64,000 nt of DNA from Tenacibaculum ovolyticum DSM 18103. GTDB lineage: Bacteria; Bacteroidota; Bacteroidia; Flavobacteriales; Flavobacteriaceae. Positions within the stretch are counted from its first letter, which is position 1, and each line of letters opens with the position of its first letter. Positions 45,601 through 54,214 of the stretch are shown piece after piece. The position numbers and the translations under genes were made by a program. The notes under the pieces are model-generated. The model was given only the letters and a program-made list of their open reading frames with translations. It was not told the origin of the DNA and searched no databases. Where the stretch lies: assembly GCF_000430545.1 (NCBI RefSeq), contig NZ_KE387163.1, positions 340,439 through 404,438 on the forward strand, in the 5' to 3' direction.

Positions 45601-46832
45601 TGCTGCTCTAAAGCATCAGCAATACCAATCATATTACCCAAAGCATCGTATTGGTAAGCTACTAAAAGTTCTTTGCCGGCATTTTTATTTAAATAAATAT
45701 TACTTACAAAGCCTTCTGTAGTATATTCTAATGTTAATTCTCTATTTGATGCATCAATAATTTGAGTTAATTGATGGTGTTTAAAAATAAATTGGGTTTT
45801 AAAACCTCTTAAATCTTCAATTTTAGTCAGTTTATATAAGGTTTGTTCCTCTTTAACTGTTTTATGCTCGAAATAATAATGTAATTCTTCGGTATGTGAA
45901 TAAGCTACAAAATGTCCTTTTAATGTTCTGGTTAGGGTAGTTTTTTCTTGACGCATGTAGTACGACTCTCCTAAATCTAATAACGGAAAGGCTAACATTC
46001 TTCCGTCATCAAATCGTAATCCGACCGCTTCTTCTTCAGGAAAAATTTGTACTGCTCTATCGTATTTACAGTGCACACCATGCCCTAGTATACCTACGTA
46101 ATCGGAATCGGAATCCCATGTGCGTTCCCAGGCAAATGGTATAGGACTTGGTAATTCAAAATCTAATCCGTCATACACAACTGCTCCTGTAACTAAATTA
46201 ATTGGTTCGAAACCTAATTTACACAGCCATTTGCTCATTTTATTAGAGCCATTTCCTATTTTTTTTGCTAGTTTATTTAACAGCTTACCTGCATAACGCA
46301 TAATAGCGCCAAAACCAAAACTCATTGCTAGCCCCATAACCATACCCATCATATCTGGGCCATAAGGTGCGCCAACAATAACAGGTTTTCCTGTTGGGAT
46401 AGGTAAAGAATATGAAGTGGGTGCAAATATAGTAGGTACTAATTTTGTAAATTTCTTTTTTCCTGGTTGTATTGATAATGGTATTCCTACATCATTACAA
46501 CTCATTACCATATATCCTTTTGGACTTAAACGGGTACCATCAGCTTTTACGGTTTCACTGGCAAAAAAATTCATGCTTTCGTGCCCAATAATAGGTGCTG
46601 CTGCAAATGGCCCTACGATAGGTATATGAAATAATGTAGCTAAAACGCCACTGGTGTCTGAGACCCCTCTTTTAGATCCGTTAATGTTTACAGTAGCTCC
46701 TATAAACGGAATATAATCCATAGGATCCATTACAACTCCTATAAACGGTTGAAACGGATTAAAGGGCGGTAAGGTTGTAAAATGTATATCTATACCTACA
46801 ATAGGTGTAAAATGATTGTCTGCTAGTAACAT
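42609..46832 (-). CDS. T6SS Rhs effector with PAAR-like N-terminus and GHH-type nuclease-like tip
   Basis: A 1407-residue protein. The N-terminal 200 residues are glycine-, proline- and hydrophobic-rich with PAAR-like segments (DIHFTTLPPF, GSKRGVSDTSG), including membrane-type helices. FEPINLVTGAVVYDGLDFELP marks the DUF6531 start of the Rhs shell; many YD repeats follow, and the core ends RYYNPDTGGYISQDPIGLAG. The last 120 residues are the toxin, with GHHLMPRS, IAWYPN, LHKQMHRNL and EGIPF. It is presumably loaded on VgrG and delivered into rival cells to cut DNA; nuclease activity is inferred. It lies 11 bases after the 451-aa gene. Confidence 0.9.
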   Translation of the reverse strand: MLLADNHFTPIVGIDIHFTTLPPFNPFQPFIGVVMDPMDYIPFIGATVNINGSKRGVSDTSGVLATLFHIPIVGPFAAAPIIGHESMNFFASETVKADGTRLSPKGYMVMSCNDVGIPLSIQPGKKKFTKLVPTIFAPTSYSLPIPTGKPVIVGAPYGPDMMGMVMGLAMSFGFGAIMRYAGKLLNKLAKKIGNGSNKMSKWLCKLGFEPINLVTGAVVYDGLDFELPSPIPFAWERTWDSDSDYVGILGHGVHCKYDRAVQIFPEEEAVGLRFDDGRMLAFPLLDLGESYYMRQEKTTLTRTLKGHFVAYSHTEELHYYFEHKTVKEEQTLYKLTKIEDLRGFKTQFIFKHHQLTQIIDASNRELTLEYTTEGFVSNIYLNKNAGKELLVAYQYDALGNMIGIADALEQQTIMEYQDHLMIKKVDRNGQAFYWEYEGEGTAAKCIHTWGDNGWQEGWMEYHTDEGYNKITDANGIVTYYYYTPEGLVTEIKNGEGDSEYTEYTEFMEVYRDIDQEGNVTGYTYDEQGNQTSVVYPNGAASQYMYNEEGRLVITIDPEGNKRNYTYKKEAPHLVNSIVEPDNSMTVFTYNNKQLVSEVKNNDQKSNLKYDKQYSLETFTDQDGNITSWAYNRRGQVLNITANGHIQQNFGYDNLGRVIRVENIGQEETQLKYNAYNEVLQAFNNKTKVDFEYTPMGSLKMRQENGTKVFFSYDKMEQLKSIKNEHNETYSFKRNKNGEIITETGFDALQRTYRRDRAGKVIKVERPNNQFTEYEYNALGQITRTEYSDGTWETFSYNKNGQLIEARNQNSAVSLERDNVGRIVTEKQSTGLPNEKGYTMQSAYNANGNRIALTSSLGANIQHKYNTQGQCVNTQAESEGNAYTAQKKYNPLGQEIERVVTGGITSSRGYDWKGRQNSHEVHGKKQRYRSTRYTWNPNHQLEQIFDVTSRTNTQFTYDAFGSLASAQYVDNSYDYKLPDEVGNLYKNKEKDELKYGKGGQLLQDKNWQYLYDSEGNLIKKTKNNTVQILADFKKEQKENPPTKNTWFDRVLGYTDEAAQPNLKPDTPLTHWKYGEWFYTWQANGMLKQVKDPKGKTTVFEYDALGRRTAKINIGKKEINRYIYDGNVLLHEFAYAISERPKTIADDVGKLSFDKEEPTTKLITWVFDEGTFVPSAKITSEGTFSIISDYLGTPILSFDEKGNKVWERELDIYGNVRKGDNHFIPFLYQGQYYDEETGLAYNRFRYYNPDTGGYISQDPIGLAGGMPNMYSYVRNSNAYIDKFGLYSDLLGSGMGHHLMPRSIAKSLGIADLSPNHAIAWYPNNGVGTADLHKQMHRNLIDEGIPFHGSKFKGTSDEFFEAAKKAYKDMDTKGFMKIPGTDNKLLKNVTPLEGLEKLQDLHKKGKIPCK

Positions 46833-46843
46833 AGTTTTCGGGG

Positions 46844-48199
46844 TTATGACACAAGTTCTTTGTTTTTTATTTGCTTTCTTAAATTAATTACTTGTGTTTC
46901 CCAAGTATCACCAAATAAAAACGACAAACGTGTGTTTATTACTGTTAGTTCCTTTTTAATTTCAATTGTTTCCTTTTCTTCTCTTAAGGTATTAACATAA
47001 TGACTTGCGATATAAGCAAACTCAGTAGTTTTTAATAATTCATCATCAATCGCATAACCTCTTTTAAAAGCTATAGGAATTGTATCTTCTACGGCACTCA
47101 TCATACGACTTTGCTCTGCTAGTAATAGTGCGTTTTTATAAGCAGTTATCATTACCAGTTTTTCATCATTTTCATTGGCAAGTGTAGCTTGCTTTATAAA
47201 CCATTCTAAAGCTGCTTCTTTTTTATTTATAAAACTATAGTAAGCTGCTTTGTAGCTATATAATTGTAAGGTAACGCCTAATAGAGCTTTATCGTTTGGG
47301 TCTTTTTGCCCTATTCGTATACCTTTATCTAATAAGTTAATAATACGATCGGTATCTCTAAATCCAAATAAATAGCCTGCATAAATTACATGTGCCGATG
47401 CCCAAAAAGGTAAATTTGTGGTTTGTTTTGTAATATTCAGCCCTTTTTCTCCCCAAGAAATTAGTTCCTCTTTTTCTTGATTTCCTGCTGCCTCTCCCAT
47501 TTTTATCATGCACTTTCTAAAAGCAACTTGTGGATCGTTAGGGTTTCCTTGGGTCATTAAATTAGTATAAGCTCCCTGTATATCTTGATTTTTTAGACGG
47601 AGGGTTTGCTTTTCAAAAAAAGCATCTTCGTTACTAAATATCTCTTCAAAAAAGGCCTCTTTTTTATAATCTACCACCACAAGGCCTATGTTTTTAGGTA
47701 ATTGTGCTATTAAACTACAAATCCAACTACATAAAGCATCATAATCTGCTACTTTTCTTGGATGTATGCCTATATACATATTGTTTTCTTTACCCTCGTA
47801 GTTTTTAAATTGCTTTAATAACTTTACAAAAAATGTAGTTGCTTGTACGGTATTATCACCATCTATCTTGTTAAACTCTGTTTGTAAATTTTCATATGCT
47901 GGCCATTGTAATTCAGGGTATTTTTCTGTATCTTTTTTATAGGCGGTTAACCAATCGTTGGCTACTTGGTACGAAAAGGAGTCTTCAGAATCAAAATCGG
48001 TAAGCATTACTACAATTGTTTCGTCTATTTTACCGTAAGGTGACGATTCTAATTTATAAAATCCATTAATCAACGGTACGTCTTGCTCATCAACCATCCA
48101 CCGTACAAATTGTGCCTTTGGTTTTAATGGTCTTTGTTGCATCCAAAAACTTTGAAGGTAATTAATGCGCTGTGCTATAGGATTGTGCTCATTACTCAT
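46844..48199 (-). CDS. Uncharacterised protein between vgrG and rhs, candidate effector adaptor
   Basis: A 451-residue cytoplasmic protein with no signal or membrane helix. The N-terminal 200 residues form an alpha/beta domain (VVMLTDFDSEDSF, MYIGIHPRKVADYDALCSWI); the C-terminal half is helical with TPR-like repeats (GNPNDPQVAFRKCMIKMGEAA, INKKEAALEWFIKQATLA). Gaps of 8 bases to vgrG and 11 to rhs place it where adaptor or chaperone genes (Eag, DUF4123 or DUF2169 types) stand in other T6SS operons, yet it resembles none of these. Role inferred from position. Confidence 0.72.
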   Translation of the reverse strand: MSNEHNPIAQRINYLQSFWMQQRPLKPKAQFVRWMVDEQDVPLINGFYKLESSPYGKIDETIVVMLTDFDSEDSFSYQVANDWLTAYKKDTEKYPELQWPAYENLQTEFNKIDGDNTVQATTFFVKLLKQFKNYEGKENNMYIGIHPRKVADYDALCSWICSLIAQLPKNIGLVVVDYKKEAFFEEIFSNEDAFFEKQTLRLKNQDIQGAYTNLMTQGNPNDPQVAFRKCMIKMGEAAGNQEKEELISWGEKGLNITKQTTNLPFWASAHVIYAGYLFGFRDTDRIINLLDKGIRIGQKDPNDKALLGVTLQLYSYKAAYYSFINKKEAALEWFIKQATLANENDEKLVMITAYKNALLLAEQSRMMSAVEDTIPIAFKRGYAIDDELLKTTEFAYIASHYVNTLREEKETIEIKKELTVINTRLSFLFGDTWETQVINLRKQIKNKELVS

Positions 48200-48207
48200 A
48201 AAAACAT

Positions 48208-49938
48208 CTAGTTTAAATTAACAATAGTTCCTTTTACATTGGTCATTAACTTTCCTTCAATATCTACTGTCATTTTAGCAGTTATTTCTGTTGTATCTGA
48301 ATTTGCTGTTATTTTTGGTGATTGAATATCAACTAAAGTATCACTCGTTTCTTTAATGCTATTTGTACCAACAATGGTTACTTCTTTACTTTCTATATGT
48401 ACTTTGTCTTTTCCTAAAAGTGTAATTTCTGCTGCATCTAATAAAATACTTTTTGGTGCAGATATAGTAATAGTTTCGTCACCATTTAACGTTATGGTAT
48501 TTCCACTAGGATCGCTTACTGTTATTTTTCCATCTCCTTCATTATCATCTATTGTTATAGTTGCGCCACTTCGTGTAGTAAGGCTTTTTGTTTTATTAGC
48601 TTCACTACCTCCTGCACCTGTAGTTCCGTTAAACATACTTCCCATTACAAAAGGTCTGTTTGGGTCGCTGTAACGAAAACCAATCATAACTTGGTCTCCT
48701 ACTTCTGGAACAAATACAAATCCTCGGTTTGTTCCTACTAAATCACTTTTTCCTGCATCTGGTGTCATTACTCGAAGCCAAGATGTTTTCATTTGATTTT
48801 TTTGCCATTGAAATTGCACTTGTACGCGCCCTTTACTTTTTGGGTCTTCATTAGATAATACTGTTGCAATTTGTGGTTGTGCAATAGGTAATGCAACCTC
48901 TGGGGCTGGTAATACTTCTACTCCCGATGATATAGCTTCAAAAGTGTTACTATACATACCTTGAGAGGTAGCTGTGTGCGTTATACCAATAATCATATAC
49001 TCGCCATAGCTTTTTACATCATAATTCTTTTTATCATATTTAGCTGAACTAACCTTTATAACACTACCAATACCTAATCCTTGTTTTTTACTATGTGCTG
49101 TAAGTGTACTTAATGATGCTACAGCTTCTGTTTGTGCCTTTTTCATTTGCGTATCTATTTGACTTTTGTCTGATACACGAGCAGATGAAATATTATTAGG
49201 TACTATTTTAAAGATTTCACCTGAAACATTAAAGGAATGTAATCCCAATTCATTAAGTCCTCCAAGAACATCATCTTTAGATTTCACCTCACTTTTTGCA
49301 TCATCTAAAGCGTTGTATGAAAACATATTTGCTTTATTAGGTACTGCTTTAATAGCAATCTTTACATTTGATAAATCACTACCATACTCTACCTTTATTG
49401 GACTTGATGGTGATGGTTTACCAAAAACAAGTTTAAGTCCGTCGTAATACAAGAATTCACCATATTGTTTTGCCAATCTTTGAATAAATTGATAGTGTGT
49501 TTCATTATACTGTGATTGGTATTCTATTGCTGTTTTAAATTCAGGTGAAATATCAGCATCCACTCCAGCTGCATCAACAGTATCTGTAATAATATTTGTT
49601 AGTGTTTTATCTAACCAAGAATGCATATGTTTACCTGATTCTAGTAATATAGTTTTAGAGTAACCACTTACTATTAATTCACCACTATGACCATTTTCAT
49701 GGTTTAGCGCTATATCTGTTGCTATACCTATGAATTCTTTTTCTTCAAAAGAAATAATTACAGGTTTACCAAGCCAATCTTTAGATTTATCTATAGTATG
49801 ACCACCAACTTCTTCTATTGCTTCTTGGTCTAAAATAATTTTAAAAAAATGATGGTTATTTATGTGCTGTACAAGGTTTGCACTTTTAAAAACATCTATT
49901 TGTTTATTATCTATAATTACTCTTGTTTTTACTTCCAT
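48208..49938 (-). CDS. vgrG: T6SS spike protein VgrG
   Basis: A 576-residue spike. Residues about 1-330 form the gp27-like part; residues about 355-440 carry the gp5 OB-fold (GRVQVQFQW, SWLRVMTPDAG, GFVFVPEVGDQVMIGF, DPNRPFVMGS). The C-terminus is a beta-helix (GATITIDDNEGDGKITVSD...) ending without a fused effector. It opens the vgrG-adaptor-rhs operon. Confidence 0.93.
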   Translation of the reverse strand: MEVKTRVIIDNKQIDVFKSANLVQHINNHHFFKIILDQEAIEEVGGHTIDKSKDWLGKPVIISFEEKEFIGIATDIALNHENGHSGELIVSGYSKTILLESGKHMHSWLDKTLTNIITDTVDAAGVDADISPEFKTAIEYQSQYNETHYQFIQRLAKQYGEFLYYDGLKLVFGKPSPSSPIKVEYGSDLSNVKIAIKAVPNKANMFSYNALDDAKSEVKSKDDVLGGLNELGLHSFNVSGEIFKIVPNNISSARVSDKSQIDTQMKKAQTEAVASLSTLTAHSKKQGLGIGSVIKVSSAKYDKKNYDVKSYGEYMIIGITHTATSQGMYSNTFEAISSGVEVLPAPEVALPIAQPQIATVLSNEDPKSKGRVQVQFQWQKNQMKTSWLRVMTPDAGKSDLVGTNRGFVFVPEVGDQVMIGFRYSDPNRPFVMGSMFNGTTGAGGSEANKTKSLTTRSGATITIDDNEGDGKITVSDPSGNTITLNGDETITISAPKSILLDAAEITLLGKDKVHIESKEVTIVGTNSIKETSDTLVDIQSPKITANSDTTEITAKMTVDIEGKLMTNVKGTIVNLN

Positions 49939-50475
49939 TTTTCTTTTTTCTTTTTAATAGTTTTAAAAACTAAATATCTTTTCTTTTTTCAGTTTATTTT
50001 TTACTTAAAGTAATATCCTTAAAATTATACATTATTAAAAAAAAGCAGATTTATATATGTACTTCAATAACAAAACATTGTTTTACTATTGCATCATATA
50101 TAAAAAATGTAATAAGATAAAACACAAAATAAGACTTGCTACAGCAATATTATAGTGCTTCATTTAAATGTGAAGAAATAAAAAGATCTACTAAGAATAA
50201 TACAAAACAATGATATTATCAACTATTTTGTTTTCATCTTTATTTTTAATTAACTGATTATAGACTACAGTTAAATATAAGGATTAAGCAATGTTTTTTT
50301 CTAATATAAACACAAATACATGTTTATTTCATCACTCATTCTTGTGAGTATTTTATATTCTTTTTCTTATACATATTTTTACAATAAATTTTTGCTTTTT
50401 CTTTTTTTTAATTTCAACTAAAGGTATGAAAAATAATTAAATACAGATTGTATAAAATCTAAAATAATTTCAATT

Positions 50476-50502
50476 AAACTAAATATTGTATTTAGTTTTT
50501 TT
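50476..50502 (+). terminator. Orphan terminator hairpin, possible small RNA end
   Basis: AAACTAAATA and TATTTAGTTT form a perfect 10-bp stem with loop TTG, followed by a T-run to 50502 on the plus strand. No plus-strand gene precedes it, so it may end a non-coding transcript starting inside this gap. Confidence 0.45.
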
Positions 50503-50640
50503 ATACAGTTTTCCTTACGTATAATAAAATTACATACGTATAACAGTCTTATAAATTAAATGAAATTTACTTTTTTTACAGGCTTCTATTCTTAGTCAAA
50601 AACACACCTGATTATAGCAGTATACTAACAAGTAGTAATA

Positions 50641-50667
50641 AAGAGCAAACCCATAAGATTTGCTCTT
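50641..50667. terminator. Hairpin downstream of tssD
   Basis: AAGAGCAAA and TTTGCTCTT form a 9-bp stem with a 9-base loop, 17 bases beyond the tssD stop. The T-run favours the plus strand, but a hairpin here can also trim or end the abundant tssD message. Confidence 0.6.
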
Positions 50668-50683
50668 TTTTATAAAATAATAT

Positions 50684-51082
50684 TTATGCTACTGGCCAAC
50701 GGTTGTCGATAGCTGCATTACCAATAGTCATTTCTTCTGCCGATACAGTGAAATTAATAGTCATTGGTACGTCTCCGTTTACGTTTAAAGTTTCTTTATA
50801 ATATACGATATACGCATTTTTAAATTCAACTTCTTTCATTTTTGAATCTTCTTCAGACTTCTTAAAAATGATTTTTCCTTCAATAGCTTTAAATTGGCTA
50901 TTTAACATCGCTTCAATTACAGATGAATCTGCTGTAGACTCTATTGTTACATTGATTCTTCCTCCGTAAACATTAGATGCAATTTTACCTTTCTTATCAG
51001 TATCTCTACTAAAAGCGTATTCTGTTGCTAATACGTCAAATTCTTTTCCTCCTAATTCTAGTGATGCTCTAAATGATCCCAT
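50684..51082 (-). CDS. tssD: T6SS tube protein TssD (Hcp-like, Bacteroidota type)
   Basis: A 132-residue soluble protein that stacks as hexameric rings to form the T6SS inner tube. It starts MGSFRASLELGGKEFDVL and carries GRINVTIEST and VPMTINFTVSAEEMTIGN, the beta-barrel strands of the Bacteroidota TssD family. It has its own promoter and is separated from vgrG by a long gap. The other structural tss genes are not in the window. Confidence 0.93.
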   Translation of the reverse strand: MGSFRASLELGGKEFDVLATEYAFSRDTDKKGKIASNVYGGRINVTIESTADSSVIEAMLNSQFKAIEGKIIFKKSEEDSKMKEVEFKNAYIVYYKETLNVNGDVPMTINFTVSAEEMTIGNAAIDNRWPVA

Positions 51083-51155
51083 AATGTTTGTTCTTTTTAA
51101 TTATTAATTTTTAAATTTCCTTTTTTGCTTTATGCATAGCGTAACTAGTATTATA

Positions 51156-51183
51156 CAAACATAAAACTAACTCCATACAACAA
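51156..51183 (-). promoter_or_regulatory. Probable tssD promoter
   Basis: On the minus strand TTG (51183-51181) is followed after exactly 17 bases by TATGTTTG (51163-51156), fitting the Bacteroidota TTG-N17-TAnnTTTG consensus. It leaves a leader of roughly 70 bases before tssD. Confidence 0.55.
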
Positions 51184-51680
51184 TAGATAATTTTCTAAAC
51201 TAAAAAAATAAACGTGTTTCACTGGGAGAAAATCCCGAATAGGTATACTTCATTATACAGATTAGGATAATCTATATAGATACAAGTATGACAGTTTATT
51301 TTACAAAGAAGAAGAAAATTCTAAATTGTCATTTGTGCTGTAAATATAATCACTTTTTCTTTATAAAAAAATAAATTTGTATTTTTTTTATATTATTACC
51401 TAATTCCTTTCAAAAACCTTGTTTACAACTTATTATCTTATTACAACACTATTTTTAAGTATTGGTATGATTAAAATGTAGTTTTTTAACTGCTATTTAG
51501 TTTACATATAAAAATGTGCCTTACTCCACAATTTCTTGCATATTTAGCTTATAAAACATCAAATAATGTTCTCTATAAATTAAAATAAAACACATTACTA
51601 GTGTATGATTTTAATTATTTTTGATATTCATAAATTCCCTCTCTATTTCTACACAAGAGGCTTCTAAAAATAGAAAAAAA
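51184..51680. other. Intergenic region of about 500 bases
   Basis: No protein-like frame or RNA gene recognised. A small stem, GGGA-gaaaa-TCCC, lies near 51223-51235. It separates the T6SS island from the CopD-like gene and presumably carries the latter's promoter. Confidence 0.45.
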
Positions 51681-52160
51681 ATGGAAAAGTTCACTTTTGC
51701 TAGAGTAATACATATAATTGCTGTTATATTATGGATTGGTGGAGTATCTATGGTTACTACAGTTATCATTCCTGCTATTAAAAAACTAAAATCAAAAGAA
51801 GATCAAATAAATACCTTTGAACAAATAGAAGGAAGATTTGCTACACAGGCTAAAATAACAACATTACTAACTGCTTTAACGGGCTTTTACATGCTTTACG
51901 AACTTAATGCCTGGGACAGATACTTTGATTATAGGTTTTGGTGGATACACGCAATGACTTTAGTTTGGATACTGTTTACATTAGTTTTGTATATTTTAGA
52001 GCCTTTTGTGTTGCATAAATTATTTAAAAAATATGCTAAAAAGAATCCTGAAAAAACATTTTCATTTATGCACAGAGCTCATTGGGTATTACTTATACTA
52101 AGTTTAATAACCACCGCAGGAGCTGTTGCTGGGAGTCATGGGTGGTTTCTAATTAAGTAA
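51681..52160 (+). CDS. CopD-like four-helix membrane protein
   Basis: I start at the ATG at 51681 (MEKFTFARVIHI, 159 residues), which gives a family-like N-terminus; the frame extends to 51621. Four hydrophobic helices carry conserved histidines and W: FARVIHIIAVILWIGG, FWWIHAMTLVWILF and MHRAHWVLLILS. This resembles the CopD-type membrane family, in which such histidines may bind haem or copper. Function is not established. Confidence 0.75.
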   Translation: MEKFTFARVIHIIAVILWIGGVSMVTTVIIPAIKKLKSKEDQINTFEQIEGRFATQAKITTLLTALTGFYMLYELNAWDRYFDYRFWWIHAMTLVWILFTLVLYILEPFVLHKLFKKYAKKNPEKTFSFMHRAHWVLLILSLITTAGAVAGSHGWFLIK

Positions 52161-52224
52161 ACTAAATTTACTTAATAAAAAAAAGGTTAGTAAAGTAAAA
52201 GTTAACATACTCTTACTCTAAAAT

Positions 52225-53109
52225 TTATAAATTAGCTTTCAAATAATATCCAAAATCTTCAAATTTATTCACTTTTAATTCATTCTTTGAAAAGTATTCA
52301 ATAATTTTTAAAATCGCAGGGTTTCTTAAACTCTTTCTCGGATATGATAAACCAACTTCTCTAAAATATTTTGGTCCTTTAAATTTCTTCACTTCAAAAC
52401 CATACCAACCATCAACAAATGCTTTAGGTAAAAAAGTAACTCCTAAACCAGCCATAAGCATTGTTAAGGTTTCTGTTTTTGAAGAACAATTAGCAACTGT
52501 TATCATTTTATTAGTTTCATTGTTCAAAATAGACAAACACTGTTGATGTGCTTCACATGGTGGACAATGAATAAAGGTTTCTTTTTCTAAATCTTTTAAA
52601 GTAACAACTTCTTTATTTAGTAAATGATGTCCGTTTGGAATACATAGTACATAATCTTCTTTCCAAAGCGGTAAAAACAAATCTTCTTCATTCTTCCATT
52701 CTCTAACCAATAGATTTATTTCATTTTCTCTCCCAATCCCGTTTGTCGTCCATGCTATAGATTCACATAAATCAGATGCTGTTCTAAAAAATTGCTGCTT
52801 ATGTTCTTGTGGCAAACCATCAGCCACACCTATTTTAATTTTATTTTTAAATTCTTGCTCATTAAAAATACTATTTAAAGAATTTAACTCCCCTACCAAA
52901 CGCTTAGCAATTGGGTATAAGTAATGTGCTTCTGTTTTTAATTCAACACCTTTTTTATGACGCTCAAAAAGTACTTGACCTAATTCTTCTTCTAATTGCT
53001 TTATTCCATTAGAAATATTTGGTTGCGACACAAAACATTGCTTTGCTGCTCGTGTTAAATTTTTCTGTTCATAAACAGCTATAAAAAATTTCAATAATCT
53101 CCCATCCAT
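52225..53109 (-). CDS. LysR-family transcriptional regulator
   Basis: A 294-residue regulator. Residues 1-60 are the winged helix-turn-helix (FFIAVYEQKNLTRAAKQCFVSQPNISNGIKQLE); the rest is a periplasmic-binding-like effector domain. HCPPCEAHQQC near residues 180-190 has clustered cysteines that might sense redox state or metal. It is divergent from the SDR gene, which it probably controls. Confidence 0.92.
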   Translation of the reverse strand: MDGRLLKFFIAVYEQKNLTRAAKQCFVSQPNISNGIKQLEEELGQVLFERHKKGVELKTEAHYLYPIAKRLVGELNSLNSIFNEQEFKNKIKIGVADGLPQEHKQQFFRTASDLCESIAWTTNGIGRENEINLLVREWKNEEDLFLPLWKEDYVLCIPNGHHLLNKEVVTLKDLEKETFIHCPPCEAHQQCLSILNNETNKMITVANCSSKTETLTMLMAGLGVTFLPKAFVDGWYGFEVKKFKGPKYFREVGLSYPRKSLRNPAILKIIEYFSKNELKVNKFEDFGYYLKANL

Positions 53110-53167
53110 AATTAAAAGTTATGATTAACATAAAAAAATAGTATTTCCATTAATCCAATCAACACTA

Positions 53168-53189
53168 TAAATTTGCATTAACAAATGTA
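53168..53189. promoter_or_regulatory. Overlapping divergent -7 boxes with LysR-type inverted repeat
   Basis: TAAATTTG (plus, 53168-53175) and TACATTTG (minus, 53189-53182) are -7-like boxes facing apart. Together they contain ATTTG-N6-CAAAT at 53171-53186, a symmetrical site of the size LysR regulators bind. Binding there would cover both promoters. Confidence 0.4.
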
Positions 53190-53245
53190 GTCAAAGGAAT
53201 TACAATAAAAATATCATTTAAATTAACTATAACAAAAAAACATAA

Positions 53246-53971
53246 ATGTTAAATAAAAAATTGATTATTATTACAGGAGCAAGTTCTGGAATAGGTGAAG
53301 CTACCGCTAAATTATTATCTAAAAAAGGGCATCCTCTTTTATTGTTAGCTAGACGTATAGACATAATTAAAGCATTTAATTTACCTAATGTTTTATGCGA
53401 AAAAGTTGATGTTACAGATATTAATGCAATTAAGAATGCCGTTATTAAGGCAGAAACACAATTTGGAGATGCGGATTGTATAATCAACAATGCAGGTTTA
53501 ATGCTTTTAGGAGATATAGCAACACAAGATCCTTTGGAGTGGAAAAAAATGTTTGATGTAAATATTCTAGGCTTATTAAATGGTATGCAAGTTGTACTAC
53601 CGAAGATGAAAGCAAACCAAAGCGGAACAATTATTAATATAAGTTCTATTGCTGGAAGAAAAACATTCCCTAATCATGCTGCATATTGCGGAACAAAATT
53701 TGGAGTACATGCTATAACAGAAAACGCGCGTGAAGAAGCAGCTTCTGCAAATGTTCGAATGGTAACTATTGCGCCTGGTGCTGTAGAAACAGAATTGTTA
53801 TCACATACAACTTCAAACGAAATTAAAAATGGTTATGAAGCTTGGAAAAATGATATGGGAGGTGTATTAAACCCAAATGATATTGCTAATGCAATATGGT
53901 ATGCTTATAATCAACCACAAGGTGTAAACATTAGAGAAATTGTTATTGCTGCAACTAAACAACAACCATAA
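53246..53971 (+). CDS. Short-chain dehydrogenase/reductase
   Basis: A 241-residue classical SDR. The cofactor motif TGASSGIGEA lies at 9-18, NNAG near 84, catalytic Ser in INISSIAG, and YCGTK gives the Tyr/Lys pair. LLLARR in the second strand suggests NADPH preference. It resembles YdfG-type 3-hydroxy acid dehydrogenases, but the substrate is unknown. It is divergent from a LysR regulator. Confidence 0.93.
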   Translation: MLNKKLIIITGASSGIGEATAKLLSKKGHPLLLLARRIDIIKAFNLPNVLCEKVDVTDINAIKNAVIKAETQFGDADCIINNAGLMLLGDIATQDPLEWKKMFDVNILGLLNGMQVVLPKMKANQSGTIINISSIAGRKTFPNHAAYCGTKFGVHAITENAREEAASANVRMVTIAPGAVETELLSHTTSNEIKNGYEAWKNDMGGVLNPNDIANAIWYAYNQPQGVNIREIVIAATKQQP

Positions 53972-53992
53972 ATTTAATATAACCTAGCGGCT

Positions 53993-54034
53993 AAAGCCAA
54001 TATTTATTTTCTTTATAAAATAAATATTGGCTTT
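53993..54034 (+). terminator. Terminator of the SDR gene
   Basis: AAAGCCAATATTTATTTT and its exact complement form an 18-bp stem with loop CTTTAT, 21 bases after the SDR stop. Confidence 0.82.
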
Positions 54035-54081
54035 TACTGTATTTAACTTTTCCTCTTTCTTTTGTTCTTTCTAAATTATAC

Positions 54082-54102
54082 TTTACATTTATAAAATGTA
54101 AA
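54082..54102. promoter_or_regulatory. Perfect inverted repeat upstream of the ankyrin gene
   Basis: TTTACATTT-ATA-AAATGTAAA, 9 bp per arm, 112 bases before the ankyrin start. It could be an operator or a weak hairpin; it is AT-rich and followed by only a short T-run. Confidence 0.35.
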
Positions 54103-54214
54103 ATTTTAGCTATCGTATAATTATAAATCTTAGTTAAGTTTTAAATACATTTAATCCCTTATTTCTTGATATATAATGGGTCTAAATTATCTCTTTATTT
54201 AAAAAAATAAAAGC

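Larger units (their letters stand above)
49939..50683. other. Long intergenic region between tssD and vgrG
   Basis: About 745 AT-rich bases with no coding frame. It should hold the vgrG promoter, though no clear TAnnTTTG box with a -33 partner was found on the minus strand. It contains a plus-strand terminator-like hairpin with no plus-strand gene in front of it. Confidence 0.5.

Noticed and set aside
49939..50683. Hidden small genes in the tssD-vgrG gap
   Set aside because: All frames are short and AT-driven with no protein-like composition.
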